This document shows, piece by piece, positions 46,614 through 59,335 of a stretch of DNA of 64,000 nt (the stretch's first letter is position 1; each line of letters opens with the position of its first letter). Under the pieces are notes generated by a model. It saw only the letters and a program-made list of their open reading frames with translations. It searched no databases and was not told the DNA's origin. Origin of the DNA: Hofstenia miamia (Eukaryota > Xenacoelomorpha > Acoela); contig SCFE01000040.1 of the NCBI GenBank assembly GCA_004352715.1, forward strand, positions 1,142,259 through 1,206,258, written 5' to 3'. The position numbers and the translations under genes were made by a program.

Positions 46614-47761
46614 TATTATTTAGTAGAATAGAGCTTCTTGTTGATTGGTTCTTGCAACATGTAATTATGATATGACTAGATAAAGAACGTTAGATGAAGA
46701 AGAAGAACCAAAAACAAACCAGACTTGTCAAGCACCCGAAATTTTTTTGAGTTCAGCTCGTTTTACTTTCTCCACATTGAATCATTCAATGAGACTCGTT
46801 TTATCTTGATATATTTTTAAAAATATTGGAAATCAACATTTATTACATATCTCTTCCTATTATTTAATAAACATATTTTAAAAAGAGGTATATTGAATGA
46901 AAAAAAGAAAGCATACATAAACACACTTAAAAGCAGAACTATGAATTTGTTTGGTTTAGCAAAGGCTCGTTCTAAGCTCATTATATATCCAATGTAGTGC
47001 TCAAGCTCGGCTTGTTGATAAGTCTGCTATGTGGACCTGTAGAAATAGCCGAAAATAAATAGAATGATGTAATGGGATGTTCTTCATGATGAATGCACTT
47101 GTTAATCTTTTTTTGTCATGACTGATCACTAAAAATCACAGATGTAATACAGTCCTGTCATAATACAGGAGAACAGTAACACCAAATAGGTGTTAGCATC
47201 AACCAATCGTTTTATATTTTGTCCAAAGTTAGGATGTAAGGTTTTAGAAGACGACCAGCATAATTATTTCAACGACCTAATTAGGCAGCAGTCTGTGTGA
47301 GAAGAGAGAACCACGGCCGCATTAACATTGTCAAATGAAACCTAGATCGAAGTACTGGCTGCTATTTGAGTTATTACATAACGATGTTGCATTTATGAAT
47401 TTACCCCAAAAGCAATGGGTGCTAAATCCTGAAAATCTACTTGTTAGGCACAGTGAAGTACATTGAAATGGTCAATGATAAAGTTGAAAGGAGAGCGAAA
47501 GATGTCCAAGATTATATCAATATGGCTAAGGATGGATGATACGAAGTAAAAATGTTTCTTGTAGTTAACATCGAATTAATGTTATATTCTTTCTAAAGAA
47601 GGAAGTGAAAGAGCATCTATGAGATACACATTTGTTTTAAGGGACTCGGCTTAAAAATGTGCCCTGATATATATATATATATATATATATCACCATTTTT
47701 AAATCATGGCTTACACAAATGCATGACAATTACATGGCATTTATATTACTTATTTATACGT
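46612..47761. other. Intergenic DNA
   Basis: No gene or clear element is recognised. A second (AT)n lies at about 47667-47690. Confidence 0.45.
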
Positions 47762-47990
47762 AGGCTAGGGATAAAAAACTTTACTAAGATGGATAATACA
47801 ATTTGAGACATGATGTAGGGTAGCACCATTTATTTTCCTCTAAGGGGCACTTAGCTCATGATAGAACTTCAGCGTGATGCTGCGTGGAATTGGTGGACAC
47901 AACTCTTTTTGGAATCTAAAGAAAGATGCTATGGAGCACCCGTTTGATGGAGTCAAATTACCGAATTGATAGTTGCCCCTAGCTCCACCC
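47762..47990. repeat. LTR-like repeat, copy 2
   Basis: Diverged copy of 14006-14290 (GGCTAGGGATAAAAAAC, CACTTAGCTCATGAT, GTGGAATTGGTGGACACAAC, GCTATGGAGCACCC). It lacks about 90 bp found in copy 1 and has no Gag sequence after it, like a solo terminal fragment. Confidence 0.5.
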
Positions 47991-48551
47991 CTCCCATTCT
48001 ACATGATCTAATAAAACCTTAGATTTCAAATAAAATTGATGTGCAAAATTGGTTATACATACAATAAAAGATAAAGACGGAGGATGGAACATGTATTTAT
48101 CAAGAAATATTCCTTGCTTTTCTGAACCTAATTAAATTAAACCGTATACTTACTATGCATTTCTAAAAATATTTTTGTTGCTTGTTCACTAAAAGCATCA
48201 TTAATTTCGAAAAATCTAAATTTGTAACGATAATATCACCTTAAATTATTAACATAAAAAAACCATTGAATCTTTCTTGGAACATGGCACATTGTAAATA
48301 TGTTTAAATTTGCTTTGCATATATGTTGTAAATGACGATATTCATATTATATACTCTAATGTTCCAATTCAAATGCAACATGCATTTGATTAGTTTAAAT
48401 CTTTAAGACCCTATTGGATATACGAAAAAAATATACTTTCTTTGGTTTGTGTATAGAAGGAGAAAATCATTGGAATGAAAAAATAATTTCTTTTCAAAAT
48501 ATGCAATACAGTAAAGAAAGTTATGAAGAATTAATTTAAAACATTTACATG
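47991..48551. other. 3' flank of secreted-protein copy B
   Basis: The ~110 bp next to the gene align imperfectly with the 3' flank of copy A; no further gene. Confidence 0.5.
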
Positions 48552-49895
48552 TCATTCAAGTGTGAACCGCACAACTCTTAAAACAGGATTTGTGTTATTC
48601 AATTCAAAACGAGATATGCCATGGTACGAAGGCTTAAAGACAATTTTCCAGTGACCAAACCTTTGTAACATAATTGAATATATAAAAATTCTTTCATCAG
48701 TTGTTGTTTTTCGAACATGATATTCCTTAATATCTTGGTACTCAAGAAAGCCTCCATGAAAATGAAAATTACCTTCCCAATACGTAAGGTCAAAAACGCC
48801 TTTGGAATATGTAACTATTGAAGTAGATGGTATGTATGAATCAATGCTGCTACTGAATTTGAATCCAATGGGGTGGAAAAAATCCATATAGTAGTAAACA
48901 GTGCTTGGCGTTGTGAAAATAACTGAATTGCCAATTACCTGATCAGTGCAGTTTAAATTACATGTAAATTGAACTTGATAATGAAGCTGCCACATATCAC
49001 GGATGAAAACCATGTCAATACATGCTTGCAATCCTGGCTCATCACTTTCCAATACAACTGACTCTATTTTTTGCCTCATTAAAAGATTCGGGCAATAAAA
49101 CTGTAATGAAGCCGGAATTCCGTCTTCAAGCCATATATTTTGAAAATGAGTGCACACTGGTTCATGTTTGGCATATAAAGTAATTTTTTTGATGCGGCTG
49201 GTGCATCGATTACTTCTAGTTCCATATATATAAATATGCAGTAAAACTATGTCATCCGACTTATAAAATTGTACATACATGTTACCTGACAGATACGTGT
49301 GTGGATCAGTAGCAATACATTCTATTCTACTTCTCAAGCTTCTACAATTTAGGCCCAAACAACGAACAGGACCTAAAACTACTTCCAATGCACTCCCAAT
49401 GCAATTGACTTCATTATCATTGTGAAACAATTTTATTTGCGAAATTTTATTTTCATCCGATTTTTCAATAAATACGTTTTGTATGCGCTTAGGCATTGTA
49501 TTAGAAACATAAAGTTTAGTAAACTTAGTTACTGTTGAGTTAAAAAGTGTTATATAGAGATCCACCGTAGAATTGAGATTGAATATTTTGCTGCAGTAAC
49601 TGTTTCTTAGAACATATATATCCATTCTAAAGTACGTTTCATTCCTTGGCAGCCATAGAAAATTTCCTTCATTAACGTTTGCTTCACTTTGTTTGAATTC
49701 CATTCTCAATGCATAGCACATGAGGGTTTTTACAACCCAAAAACTTGAAAGGCAATCAAACGTGTCGCACCATTGAACACATATTTCTGTAGAGAATGCT
49801 GTAATGTTTCTACTTGATACGCTCATTAAAGAAGCAAGATCTTTAAAAGCAGAAATTTGAATGAAAAAACAGAAGAGCAGAATAAATTTCATCAT
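48552..49895 (-). CDS. Secreted cysteine-rich glycoprotein, copy B (unknown family)
   Basis: An intact single-exon minus-strand gene of 447 codons with ATG at 49895 and TGA at 48552. It has a signal peptide (ILLFCFF core), the same ~15 cysteines as copy A, the same PAN/apple-like N-terminal cysteine spacing, and an extra sequon RNIT near residue 30. It lacks three residues of copy A in the DAFEEADC loop. From NEGNFLWLPRNETYF onward the product differs from copy A by only about one residue per 40 or fewer and nearly all codons are the same, while the first ~80 codons differ at roughly a tenth of bases. The 3' flank also differs. The gene lies in inverted orientation 44 kb from copy A. No C-terminal anchor is seen, so secretion is inferred. 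Function unknown. Confidence 0.85.
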   Translation of the reverse strand: MMKFILLFCFFIQISAFKDLASLMSVSSRNITAFSTEICVQWCDTFDCLSSFWVVKTLMCYALRMEFKQSEANVNEGNFLWLPRNETYFRMDIYVLRNSYCSKIFNLNSTVDLYITLFNSTVTKFTKLYVSNTMPKRIQNVFIEKSDENKISQIKLFHNDNEVNCIGSALEVVLGPVRCLGLNCRSLRSRIECIATDPHTYLSGNMYVQFYKSDDIVLLHIYIYGTRSNRCTSRIKKITLYAKHEPVCTHFQNIWLEDGIPASLQFYCPNLLMRQKIESVVLESDEPGLQACIDMVFIRDMWQLHYQVQFTCNLNCTDQVIGNSVIFTTPSTVYYYMDFFHPIGFKFSSSIDSYIPSTSIVTYSKGVFDLTYWEGNFHFHGGFLEYQDIKEYHVRKTTTDERIFIYSIMLQRFGHWKIVFKPSYHGISRFELNNTNPVLRVVRFTLE

Positions 49896-52439
49896 TTTAC
49901 TGTTTTCTCATACTATGTGAGGAATTGTTCTTGTAAAATATGTTCAACGAATTGACTAAATTAATTTAGAATTCATTTGCACTAACGCCAATGATTTCAT
50001 TAAAAATTCATTGCTAATAACGTCTGAGAAAAAACAAAGTTCTTAGGAGTTATTTTGTTAGCTGGTTTATAATAATGAAACACTTATTGATTTGAAAAAT
50101 ATTGTGATAAATTCTCTTTAGAAAACTCAAGATTGGTCTTTGTGAGAATATATTTTGTCATTGGTGCACCCTTTTCTAGGGTGAATTTATATGTGAAAAA
50201 TCATGAATTTATATTGTGTATGCTCCAATATATGCCTAGTTCTTACATATTAATAAATATTTTTGTATTCTTTCGATTGTATTATTATCCTATCTAGCTA
50301 TCGTTTTGGTTTGCAGGTTGGCATGCGTACTCGATAATCAACTGTGATTGTAGTTGCGGACAGTTTTGCGCTTCTCAGGGCATCCTAAAACGTATAGTTA
50401 AAAAATCAGAGTTGTAAACGGGTTTTTGAGTCACACAGTCACTGGCTCAGTGATTTTTTATTGGTCACCGGATCAGCTTTTCTGTTAAGATTTCCTGTTC
50501 TGCCAAGTCAACAGATTATATTTTATAAATAATCAAATGAGTGAAATAATGCACACAAATGGAGAGTTTCTCAATAAATTCGGACTCATTATCATGTACA
50601 CTTTGAGTTACACAAATGCATCTGTGCCTATTTCGACTAGGGGGTGTTGTGAGGAAGTGCCGCCTTAATTTATTTTGTTATTCCTCTAACTTGAAAGAAG
50701 ATTTAACCTTAACATTTTATAATTTTCCTACAATATTGTTAGCAAGACTAATATTCAAAAATCATAATCCGATACTTTCATTATTTTTTGTTATACACAT
50801 ATTTTTCTTATTATTGCAATCTTTATTGATAAATTCACTTCAGAAATTAAGATAAGGATAAAATCTAACCTTTACTTTCTCAATTTGTTCAGTTTGTCAT
50901 TGGTCTCCACCCTGCCAAATATTAGTTTGTTGGTGTCTTGAAACACAGAACATCGATTTTTTTCTCTGAGTATTCAGTTATATGGTTCTCCCAAGTTTCA
51001 CTGCTTGGTGATGAATAGGATTGATTTTTGAGGGGTGCTGTTGAAACAACCCTCGCTTCTAAAATTAAAAGAAGACCGACCAAGATAGGGTTAAATAATT
51101 TTAGTGGTTTGTTTCTGTAAATGGTCTAGATTAAATGAGCATTAATTCTTTGAAATTTCTAATAAATACAAAAAGAAGTTTCTTAAAAAAATTAATATAT
51201 TTAATAAATGTGTGCAAATAGAAGAATAAAATAGTATTTAAGAGGATTTGACGTTGTTTGCATTTTTCTTTTTTACAAAATTATTTATTTTATTTCACAT
51301 CCTAAATTATGAAAGCTGTTGGAAACTTTTGCGCTTATATAAGGAATCAAATCACTGAAATGTCTGTGAAGAGTACATTGATTTGCTTGCTTCACTTCAA
51401 TGTCTCATCCAGTATGTTGTTAGCGAAACCTTGCAAGCAACAATTTAAATCAGTTTATTCGTAGTTCATTTTATAATTTTCAATTTTTATCCAAATTGCA
51501 ATGGTGACTGGTTCAGTTTTTGTTAATGGATGCAACTATGTATCAGACTAAATGTAGCTTCCATAGTTACATTATTTTTCTAACGTCACATTTTAAATTT
51601 AGAAATTTGGAAAGAGAAGGCCAAAAGCTATAAATCACTAATCACCAAAGAACTATAATGCCAAAAACTTAAGTCATCTATAATGAAAATATCAAAGCAC
51701 AGAAATATAATGCCAAAGAATGAAATTATCAAAAATGAAAATGGCAAAAAACTTAAGTGCCAAATAATAATTAACAAATAAGTACTTTTCAAGTCAAGTT
51801 TCAATAACTCAGGCTGGGCGCAAGTATTTACATTCCAAGTTCAAGTTTGAACATTCTTTTCAGGAAAATTCCAAAGGCGATCGAACTAGATTAAAAAATA
51901 TAAATTTGTTTCTGAAAAAAATTTAAATTAGATTTTTCACAATATTTTCAAATAGATTTTCAATCGAGTTTGAGAATTAGTAATTTTTCATCAAAGCTTT
52001 TCTGATAGAGTTATTAAAATTAAAAGTACTAGAAGGCCCTGCGTATATGACGTCATTCACAATGCAATCTAAAAATGTAGATGTCAGTTAATAAGGCAAT
52101 TCAAAATGAAACAAAAAATATCTCTCTTGTAAATTGATTAAGATGCCCAGACTCATGCGTCGGGTTTTTACCTACCATCAGCTAGTTCTTAATGCAAATC
52201 TGATTGTATTGTTACAATAGAATTTGCTTGGCATAATTCGGTAATACAATTCTTTGGGGTTTTAACTATTGTTATTTTAAGTTATGAGGGATGTCACTTA
52301 ATTTTGGAGTTATAATTATATGGAAATAAATTTATTGGTGTTTTATTTGTTTGCTTGTTTATGTCATAAATATTTGGATATTATTTGCTATGGCTTTTCA
52401 TTTGTTGTGATTTAATGAAAATACCTATTTAGAGCATTG
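49896..52439. other. Intergenic DNA
   Basis: No gene is supported. ATAATGCCAAAAACTTAAGT-like units recur at irregular spacing in about 51650-51780 (CCAAAGAA, ATGCCAAA, GTGCCAAA). The 79-codon plus frame at 50616 has no motif. Confidence 0.45.
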
Positions 52440-52800
52440 TGGGACCAGACCCATCTCTGTTCTTATGGGACAGGGACAAAATATCGGGACCTAAATCAGT
52501 AAATGGGACAGAACGAAAAAAATAGTTAATCAGAAAAAGGATCCTGAGTTCTTAAAATACATCTTTCTACAAATCAAGGAACAAACATTAAAAATGCATC
52601 ATGGTTATTTGCTTGTTAATAAAATCAGTGGTGCAATAATTGAAGCCTCTTTGCTTTCACGTTTTTTTATTCTTAAAAATGGAATCCTCTGTAATATGAC
52701 CGTAATTCAACTAAAGTTTATAGTAGCAAATAATCATAAAAAATCAAACCAGTGGTAGGATTGACATTTGAAAAATTGTGTTGACTTATGGGACGGAATT
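52440..52800. repeat. GGGAC-rich block, possible transposon terminus
   Basis: TGTGGGACCAGACCC, ATGGGACAGGGACAAAA, TCGGGACC and ATGGGACAGAAC occur within 80 bp; another ATGGGACGG is near 52790. Short clustered motifs of this kind are common in subterminal regions of hAT and related elements. No matching opposite end was identified. Confidence 0.35.
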
Positions 52801-55740
52801 TTCATCTTGTTCAATAGTAATTGGTTATTAATCTGCTGAAGTGGCAAAAGGATATTTGGAGTATGCATCACACTCCCAATCATGAAATTCTTTTGAATAG
52901 AAAGGGATATGTAAATGTTAAAATATGTTAATGGCTAAATTAAGGTAACATATGTTTTACATGTAATACGTCTATCAAATAGAAAGAATTCTATGCATGA
53001 ACAAATAATGCACTGGAAGGAGAGTTGTGTTGGATATGATGAACATATCTTGAAAGAAATAGCAGGTATATATAGGAATGTTGTTTTATTTGTAGTTAAT
53101 GTATAGAAAATGGTTACAAAGAAAAGATGATGAATCAAAATCCGCCTTAGTTACAAAGAAAAAAGTGGAGTGAAGGAAGCAAGTGATCAATGCAATGCAA
53201 TGGAATCAATCGTGACCAAACAAAATGAAGTGATTGATCAACCTAATGTGATTATCACCAAATGCCTCTTGAAGAATGAGATGATGATAAGTAACTGGAC
53301 TGATTTAACTGGAAAATCAGATAATAACCACACGCTAAAATAGTAACTCTCAAAAGTACATGGGATGTCCAGAAGTTGCAATCAAGCACATATAAACTTA
53401 AGAAGTACACATGACACAAAATCTACGTTAGCAAGAATTTTACAGAAAAGGAGTGGGAAAAAGAAAAAGAATTATTGAAAAGCAAATAAGACATGAATCA
53501 GTTTGGGAAAGATTGTAAGCCCATAAAACTTTATAATTGAATAATATATCTAGATGGGAGATGTATTAACTGACTATATCAAAGTAATGAAAATTTATAT
53601 ATGCATTCATTTTCAGTGAAAATATAAGTCGCATGAGATTTAAACATGAGGAACTACAGGTCTATTGTTGACTTACATGAAACAAACAATGGGAATTGGT
53701 GAAATCTTGCAAAATAGTTTTCATTCTAAGGATTTAGATCGAACTTGCTCAAACTTTCATGATGGATTAGCAACATATCCTAATCATATCTGGTGTATGT
53801 GGTGTATGACCATATGATTAAATTTAATCCTCAGCACCTACCTAGTCAAATACACTCCATCATTATATGCATGTATGTATTAGACCAAAAAAAGAAAAGA
53901 ATATTTTGGGAAAAATTAGAAACATCATCACCAAACACAATAAAGAACTCATTATTATCAGTGGCAACAATAATTTACCAAAGATAGAAGAACTTGAAAT
54001 ACACAACTTGAAAAACATAGTGGTCCAGCCAAACCTACAGTAAAATAGCTCACAACTGGACACTGCCTATATGCTCGAGACAGACAAAGATTTACATTCT
54101 ATTCATATTGAACCTCCTCTTGAAAATATTCATATATTCATCGCATGTGACATATTAATTACTGCAATCCATGTAAAACAAAATACAACTGTTCTCATCA
54201 GGCTACAATTTAAACCTGACTTATAAAAATACCTTGAAAACACATTTGGTATTTCTGGTCCATTTGGGAGTGACAAAAGTTACATGTCTACTTTGGCAAA
54301 TCACAATATGTTTAATAACTAAAATAAAACAGTTCTTACTTCTTTTTCAGCTAGAATGTGCAAATTTCTTTGATATATATATAAAATAATCAAACCTGCT
54401 TCTATGTCAAAGATCTTGGTGTTCCTAAATTCCAATCTCTCTTGGTCTTACTACATTAATAAAAAAACCTATCGATGCGAAAGAAAATATCAGGTATTTT
54501 AAAGTTAGAACACATTCAGTCAATGTGTACAAATGGCTCTGAAAGTAAATTTCTATAGAACCCATTTATTAGATACTTCATTAGTTAGTTTCCCTCAAAT
54601 TGCAATATGAAAACAAACGCATTTCTAAGTGAGAAGAATCACAATTAAAAAATGACAGCATTAACCTCAATCTGCTGTACGCCCTCTATCCACTGTGTTT
54701 CAGTTGTTATATTATCACAACCGTCAAAATTAAATCTCTAAATAAATTTCTCCCCAGAATTTTGAAGTTCTTCCGAAAAAGAATAACAAAAATTAGTGTT
54801 TATATAATCGTTTTCAAATGCTTCATCAATCACATCAACTTAATTTTCTTTAAGTAAACTTAATACCGTTACTTTTCTTCAGTTTCAATTTTACTTCTAA
54901 TGTTCGATGATAGATTCAATATCCCAGTTTCTATAAAAACAGGAAATATTCCCAATCGCCGTTACTTCTGCCTATTTCCCATAACAAGCACACAACAACT
55001 TCTGACCGTTTGTCATATTTTTGGAATTGTTGAAAATGGCAACAGAGCAATTTCAATTTCCTGATGATTGCGACAATCGAGTGAGTAAATGGGGACTGGG
55101 TTTGAAATAATTTTCCAATCTTTTTTAATGCCGTGAGGACATCGTACATATCAAAAATTGCTTGGAATTCAAATTGTGAATTGTTGCATGTGACTTTTCT
55201 ATTTCAATAAAAACTTCCATTTCTAGAAAGTATATTCAATATGGAAATAGTGTCCATGTTATATTGTGTCACAAGCATAGACACCTTCACTTTTTAAAGC
55301 AATGGCATGCAATAATAATTGTGCTATATATTTATCTGACTGACATACAATGCACACTTTGGGCTTCAGTTTGTTATCCTTTAAAGCATTTTCAACTTCA
55401 TTTGCAGCTACAATAGCTTTTGTAGATGGCGCAGATTTGAATTCAATAACTTAAACGTGGAGTTTGTACATTCAGTGACAAGAGATTCAATAATTACCAG
55501 AATATTGTTACCATTAGTATCCGTCAAATGATCTCACTGGACACCTAATGTGTCGTGTTATTCAAATACGCAAGATGATTTTGTTTCAATTCAAACATCA
55601 CTTTCTATGGATCATAATCCTGTAGTGATGCCAACGTTTGCAGAGAACTCAAAGCTGGCTTTTCCAGGAGCTTTCGTGAAAACAGTAATCATTCTAATTT
55701 ATTTTGCCCTTTTTATTGGAACCAAATGCTGAGAAGAGTT
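52801..55740. other. Decayed, unidentified coding-like sequence
   Basis: Short protein-like segments survive in several frames: plus strand near 53205 (MESIVTKQNEVIDQPNVII) and 54059 (LDTAYMLETDKDLHSIHIE), minus strand 54931-55149 (72 codons, MYDVLTALKKIGKLFQTQS). None can be joined or assigned to a family. They may belong to a transposase or a dead host gene. Confidence 0.3.
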
Positions 55741-56285
55741 TATGTCATTTACAATAAAGGTTCATAGCCAATGAGAAATTAGGTTAGAAATTATCACGTG
55801 CCATAGGCAGGGAATAGCGTGCTTAGTGGGAAAGGATTAACTGAGTTAAATTCTACTGTATTTTGTAATGCAGTGTTCTTATATGTTAATATCATAGTAT
55901 TCTATTATAGAAATACTAGTAATAGTATTGATCTTATTATAGCGTTTTAAACAGTATTACTATTATAGACTCTAATCACAAACTATAATCTGATCATCTC
56001 TGCCATAAATTTATGACTAGAAAATATGAACCTACCCAATAATTTTATTGTCAATGTAGATGACTGGTAGAAATTTAATATTTTCAGTAAAGAGGAACAA
56101 CTGTTATGTATAGAAAGGAGATCATGAGTAACCTGATTACATGCAGGAATACATTGGTAGAAGATTGGCGACATTATTTCGATCCTTCAAATTTCATAGC
56201 AATGTGGCATTCTGAAACCAGATGAAACCGAAATATGGTAAGAAGAATAATGTTTTCTGGGGGAGGGCATCCCCCTAAAATTATC
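55741..56285. other. Intergenic DNA left of the foldback element
   Basis: Nothing is supported besides short tandem TATTA-like stretches near 55880-55970 (AATACTAGTAATAGTATTG). Confidence 0.45.
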
Positions 56286-56292
56286 TAAGTGA

Positions 56293-57383
56293 GGCGAACT
56301 TGTAGAATAGCGACACGCGGAGCACGCGTAACACGCGGACTAAATAAACACTAATTTAAGGTCAAAAACGATTGGAAATACAATAAAATACTCAAAAAGT
56401 TTAAAATATAATCGATATAGACCGATACCTTGTCATAATTCAGCATATTTGTAGCACGCGTTAACACACGATAGCACGCGGTATATATATAAGCAATATA
56501 GCAAATAAAACCACCCAAGTCATTTAATAATAATCATCTTTAACTAAAAAATAACAAAATATAATCGTATAATTAAGCAAATCTATAAAGTTTTGGTCTA
56601 AATTAAGTCTTTATCTTAAGTGAAATATCTTCATTAATTGGAATAACAATTGTCCTTTTTGCTCTTTTACAAGCAAAATACATATGAATTCAATAGATCA
56701 CAATTTTTGAAGAAAAATTTGTATAATACAGTTCAGGGTTTTCAAATCAAGTTCGAGTATTTACGTTACGAGTTCGAGTATTTTCTTAAGCAAAATTCTG
56801 AGTTCGATCGAGTTTTCTTCTATTTCCGAGTTTGTTTGGTAAAAACATTTATTGTTTAGTGTTATTGCTAGATTCTGAATAAGATTAAAGCTTGTAACGA
56901 ATGCCTGTCGAAGCCATCACCCCATATATAGACAAATTTAATTTTTTGACAATTCATATCATTTTAATATATAATCGCTTATAGTGTATGACAATTTTCA
57001 TTGTAATAGTTTTTTTCGGTGAGATTTGTTTTCGCTGAAATTTGCTGAAGCCCTTTCCATTAATGAAGAAATTTACTAAAAATCAAAACTTAATTTAAAC
57101 CAAAAGTTTATAGATTTGCTTAATTATACGATTATATTTTGTTATTTTTTAGTTAAAGATGATTATTATTAAATGACTTCGTGGTTTTATTTGCTATATT
57201 CCTAAAATATATACCGCGTGCTACAAATATGCTGAATTATGACAAGGTATCGGTCTATATCGATTATATTTTAACCTTTTTGAGCATTTTATTGTGTTTC
57301 CTATCGTTTTTGACCCTAAATTATTGTTTATTTAGTCCGCGTGTTACGCGTGCTCCGCGTGTCGCTATTCTATAAGTTCGCCT
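56293..57383. mobile_element. Foldback element with ~350-bp inverted arms and CACGCG-rich ends
   Basis: The left arm (56293 to about 56645) starts AGGCGAACTTGTAGAATAGC and the right arm (about 57040-57383) ends with its inverse; the arms are roughly 90% alike. Target duplication CTAAGTG is at 56286-56292 and 57384-57390. Just inside each end are clustered GCACGCG/ACACGCGG motifs; a second cluster lies near 56450-56482, where the left arm has about 20 extra bases. The loop (about 56646-57039) has no gene: the 69-codon frame at 56650 lacks motifs. Superfamily not established; long arms recall MULE-type or foldback elements. Confidence 0.82.
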
Positions 57384-57390
57384 CTAAGTG

Positions 57391-59044
57391 AAATACTGAT
57401 GAGCGTGTAGGTATTTTAAAATTTGATTACCTCTAATTTCAGAATTCGGCAACATATCTTGTTATATTGCAGTAAATTATAGTATTTTGAAGCGCCAAGT
57501 GCATAGAGAGAGCTTGTGTTGTTAGCAATATACGAATAGTAGGCACTTATTAAACTAATGAATATATAGAGTAAAAGAATAATCATTTGGAAAATTAGGC
57601 AATAAACAATGGAAAATTTTTCATTCTTAATGTTTATGGTGGTCAGTGATTACCTTACTACCAGTTATACTACAAGACTCACTCATAAACAATGTTTTTG
57701 ATATTTTCGTTGTTATATGCCATGTGAGATAAAAAAATGAATACAGTTGTGGAATGAAAAATTCATTAATGGCAGCTAAAACGTAAATTTTTAAACAAGT
57801 ATCTTGAAATTTAATTTTTAATAAATTTCAGGACGTGGTTGCAAGTGACTGGTGAATGCTTTATTATTTAGTAATTGCATCTATATTATTTCTGTCGGAG
57901 ATGTATGTTTTTAAGAATGCAATTGTTCTCGATAGTTGAATGCCATGTGTTCCTAAATGAATGGAACTTTTCATAATATAGTAGTGAGTCGACTGCAGTT
58001 GCAGATTTGAAATCTGGACACATTTTCACAGATCTTGTTTTCACACCTGTTATATACGACATTTTAAAACAATTACCTACAGTGTAAAATGCATGCATAA
58101 AGTTATTAATTATTGTATACAGAGAGGAACACCAATTCGGCCCCATTTATTTGATCCTTGCAAAAACACTTCTTTAATTTTCTGTTTGCTAGAACAATGT
58201 TGAATCTGTTACATATATTTGAGTTAAAAAAGAGTGAAATCGAATAAAATTATTTAAGCAGAAATTAGAAAAGTGATTTAAAATTCATAAACTAGGAAAC
58301 GGAAATCATGTTTTCCAACACCTTGTATGTAAACTTAGCGCATTCACAAAATTGAATTTGATTTGCGAGCACTGCTTGCATAGATCGGTTCGGCGTGAGT
58401 AAAGAGTTAGGCTGGTAGTGTCAACAAACCTTATCGCAGAATCGAGCCAAGTCTCAATATTTAGGAAATTGAACCCATATATTTAAATTTAAATGATCAG
58501 GTCCTATGTTACCGTATTTTAATAAGATTTGTTAGGATTATATTAAATATGATACAAAATAAACGTTTATGAACATCAATATAATAAGCTTTTGTAATAT
58601 TATTTACCGAGTCGGGTAGGGTCAGAAATTGTTTGGCTCAAGAAAAGCTGACCCATTTCCTGAAATTTGATTATAATCAAACCAGTTTGAATGAGATTTC
58701 AATTCAATTTTTCTCACAATTCAAATGTAGACCATTTCTGGACCAAGTCTGATACTGCCAAACTCAGGATCATTATCTTTAAATCGAGTACTTTTGTATT
58801 TGCTAATGTTTAACTGAAAACAATAAATAGAACGGGTGTCCTACAATAATATCAAAAAACTTCCGATATGATGAAACAGCGATCACTACAGCAGCCCGGG
58901 AATGTAGTCTGAACAGCAGGGCATCCCCTCAGCAGCAACAAGAATGAAATTTATAAAAACAAGACCTAAGAGTACCCCTTGAATAATTTTTTAATGAGAT
59001 TTTAACATAAGGATTAATCGTTCAATTTAATGTTCACGTATAGT
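57391..59044. other. Intergenic DNA
   Basis: No gene is supported; an 86-codon minus frame at 57886-58146 is unassigned. Repeat X copy 3 begins at the right edge. Confidence 0.45.
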
Positions 59045-59335
59045 TAGCAAAAACACTGATATTAATATTCAAGGAAAGCTGTTGGGATTGGCATAAAAGC
59101 ACTCTTGTATGGAGCTATGACAATTAGTATTTTTAGTCTATTTGCGGATAATTTTTCTACTAAAGGAAAGAAATTACAAAAGATTTTAGTGGTAGTTATA
59201 TTGTTAATCCTTTCTTTGTCTTAAAACTGAGATAAGAATTATAGGTAAAATTTCTGGATCATCATTTCAATATTCAGGCCTGGTAACTATTATTCAACCA
59301 CTTTGCTTATATCAGAATATTAAGAATTTGACAAA
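59045..59335 (+). repeat. Dispersed repeat X, copy 3
   Basis: Same order of blocks as 34435-34735 and 17840-18060; located about 1.1 kb upstream of secreted-protein copy C. Confidence 0.6.
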
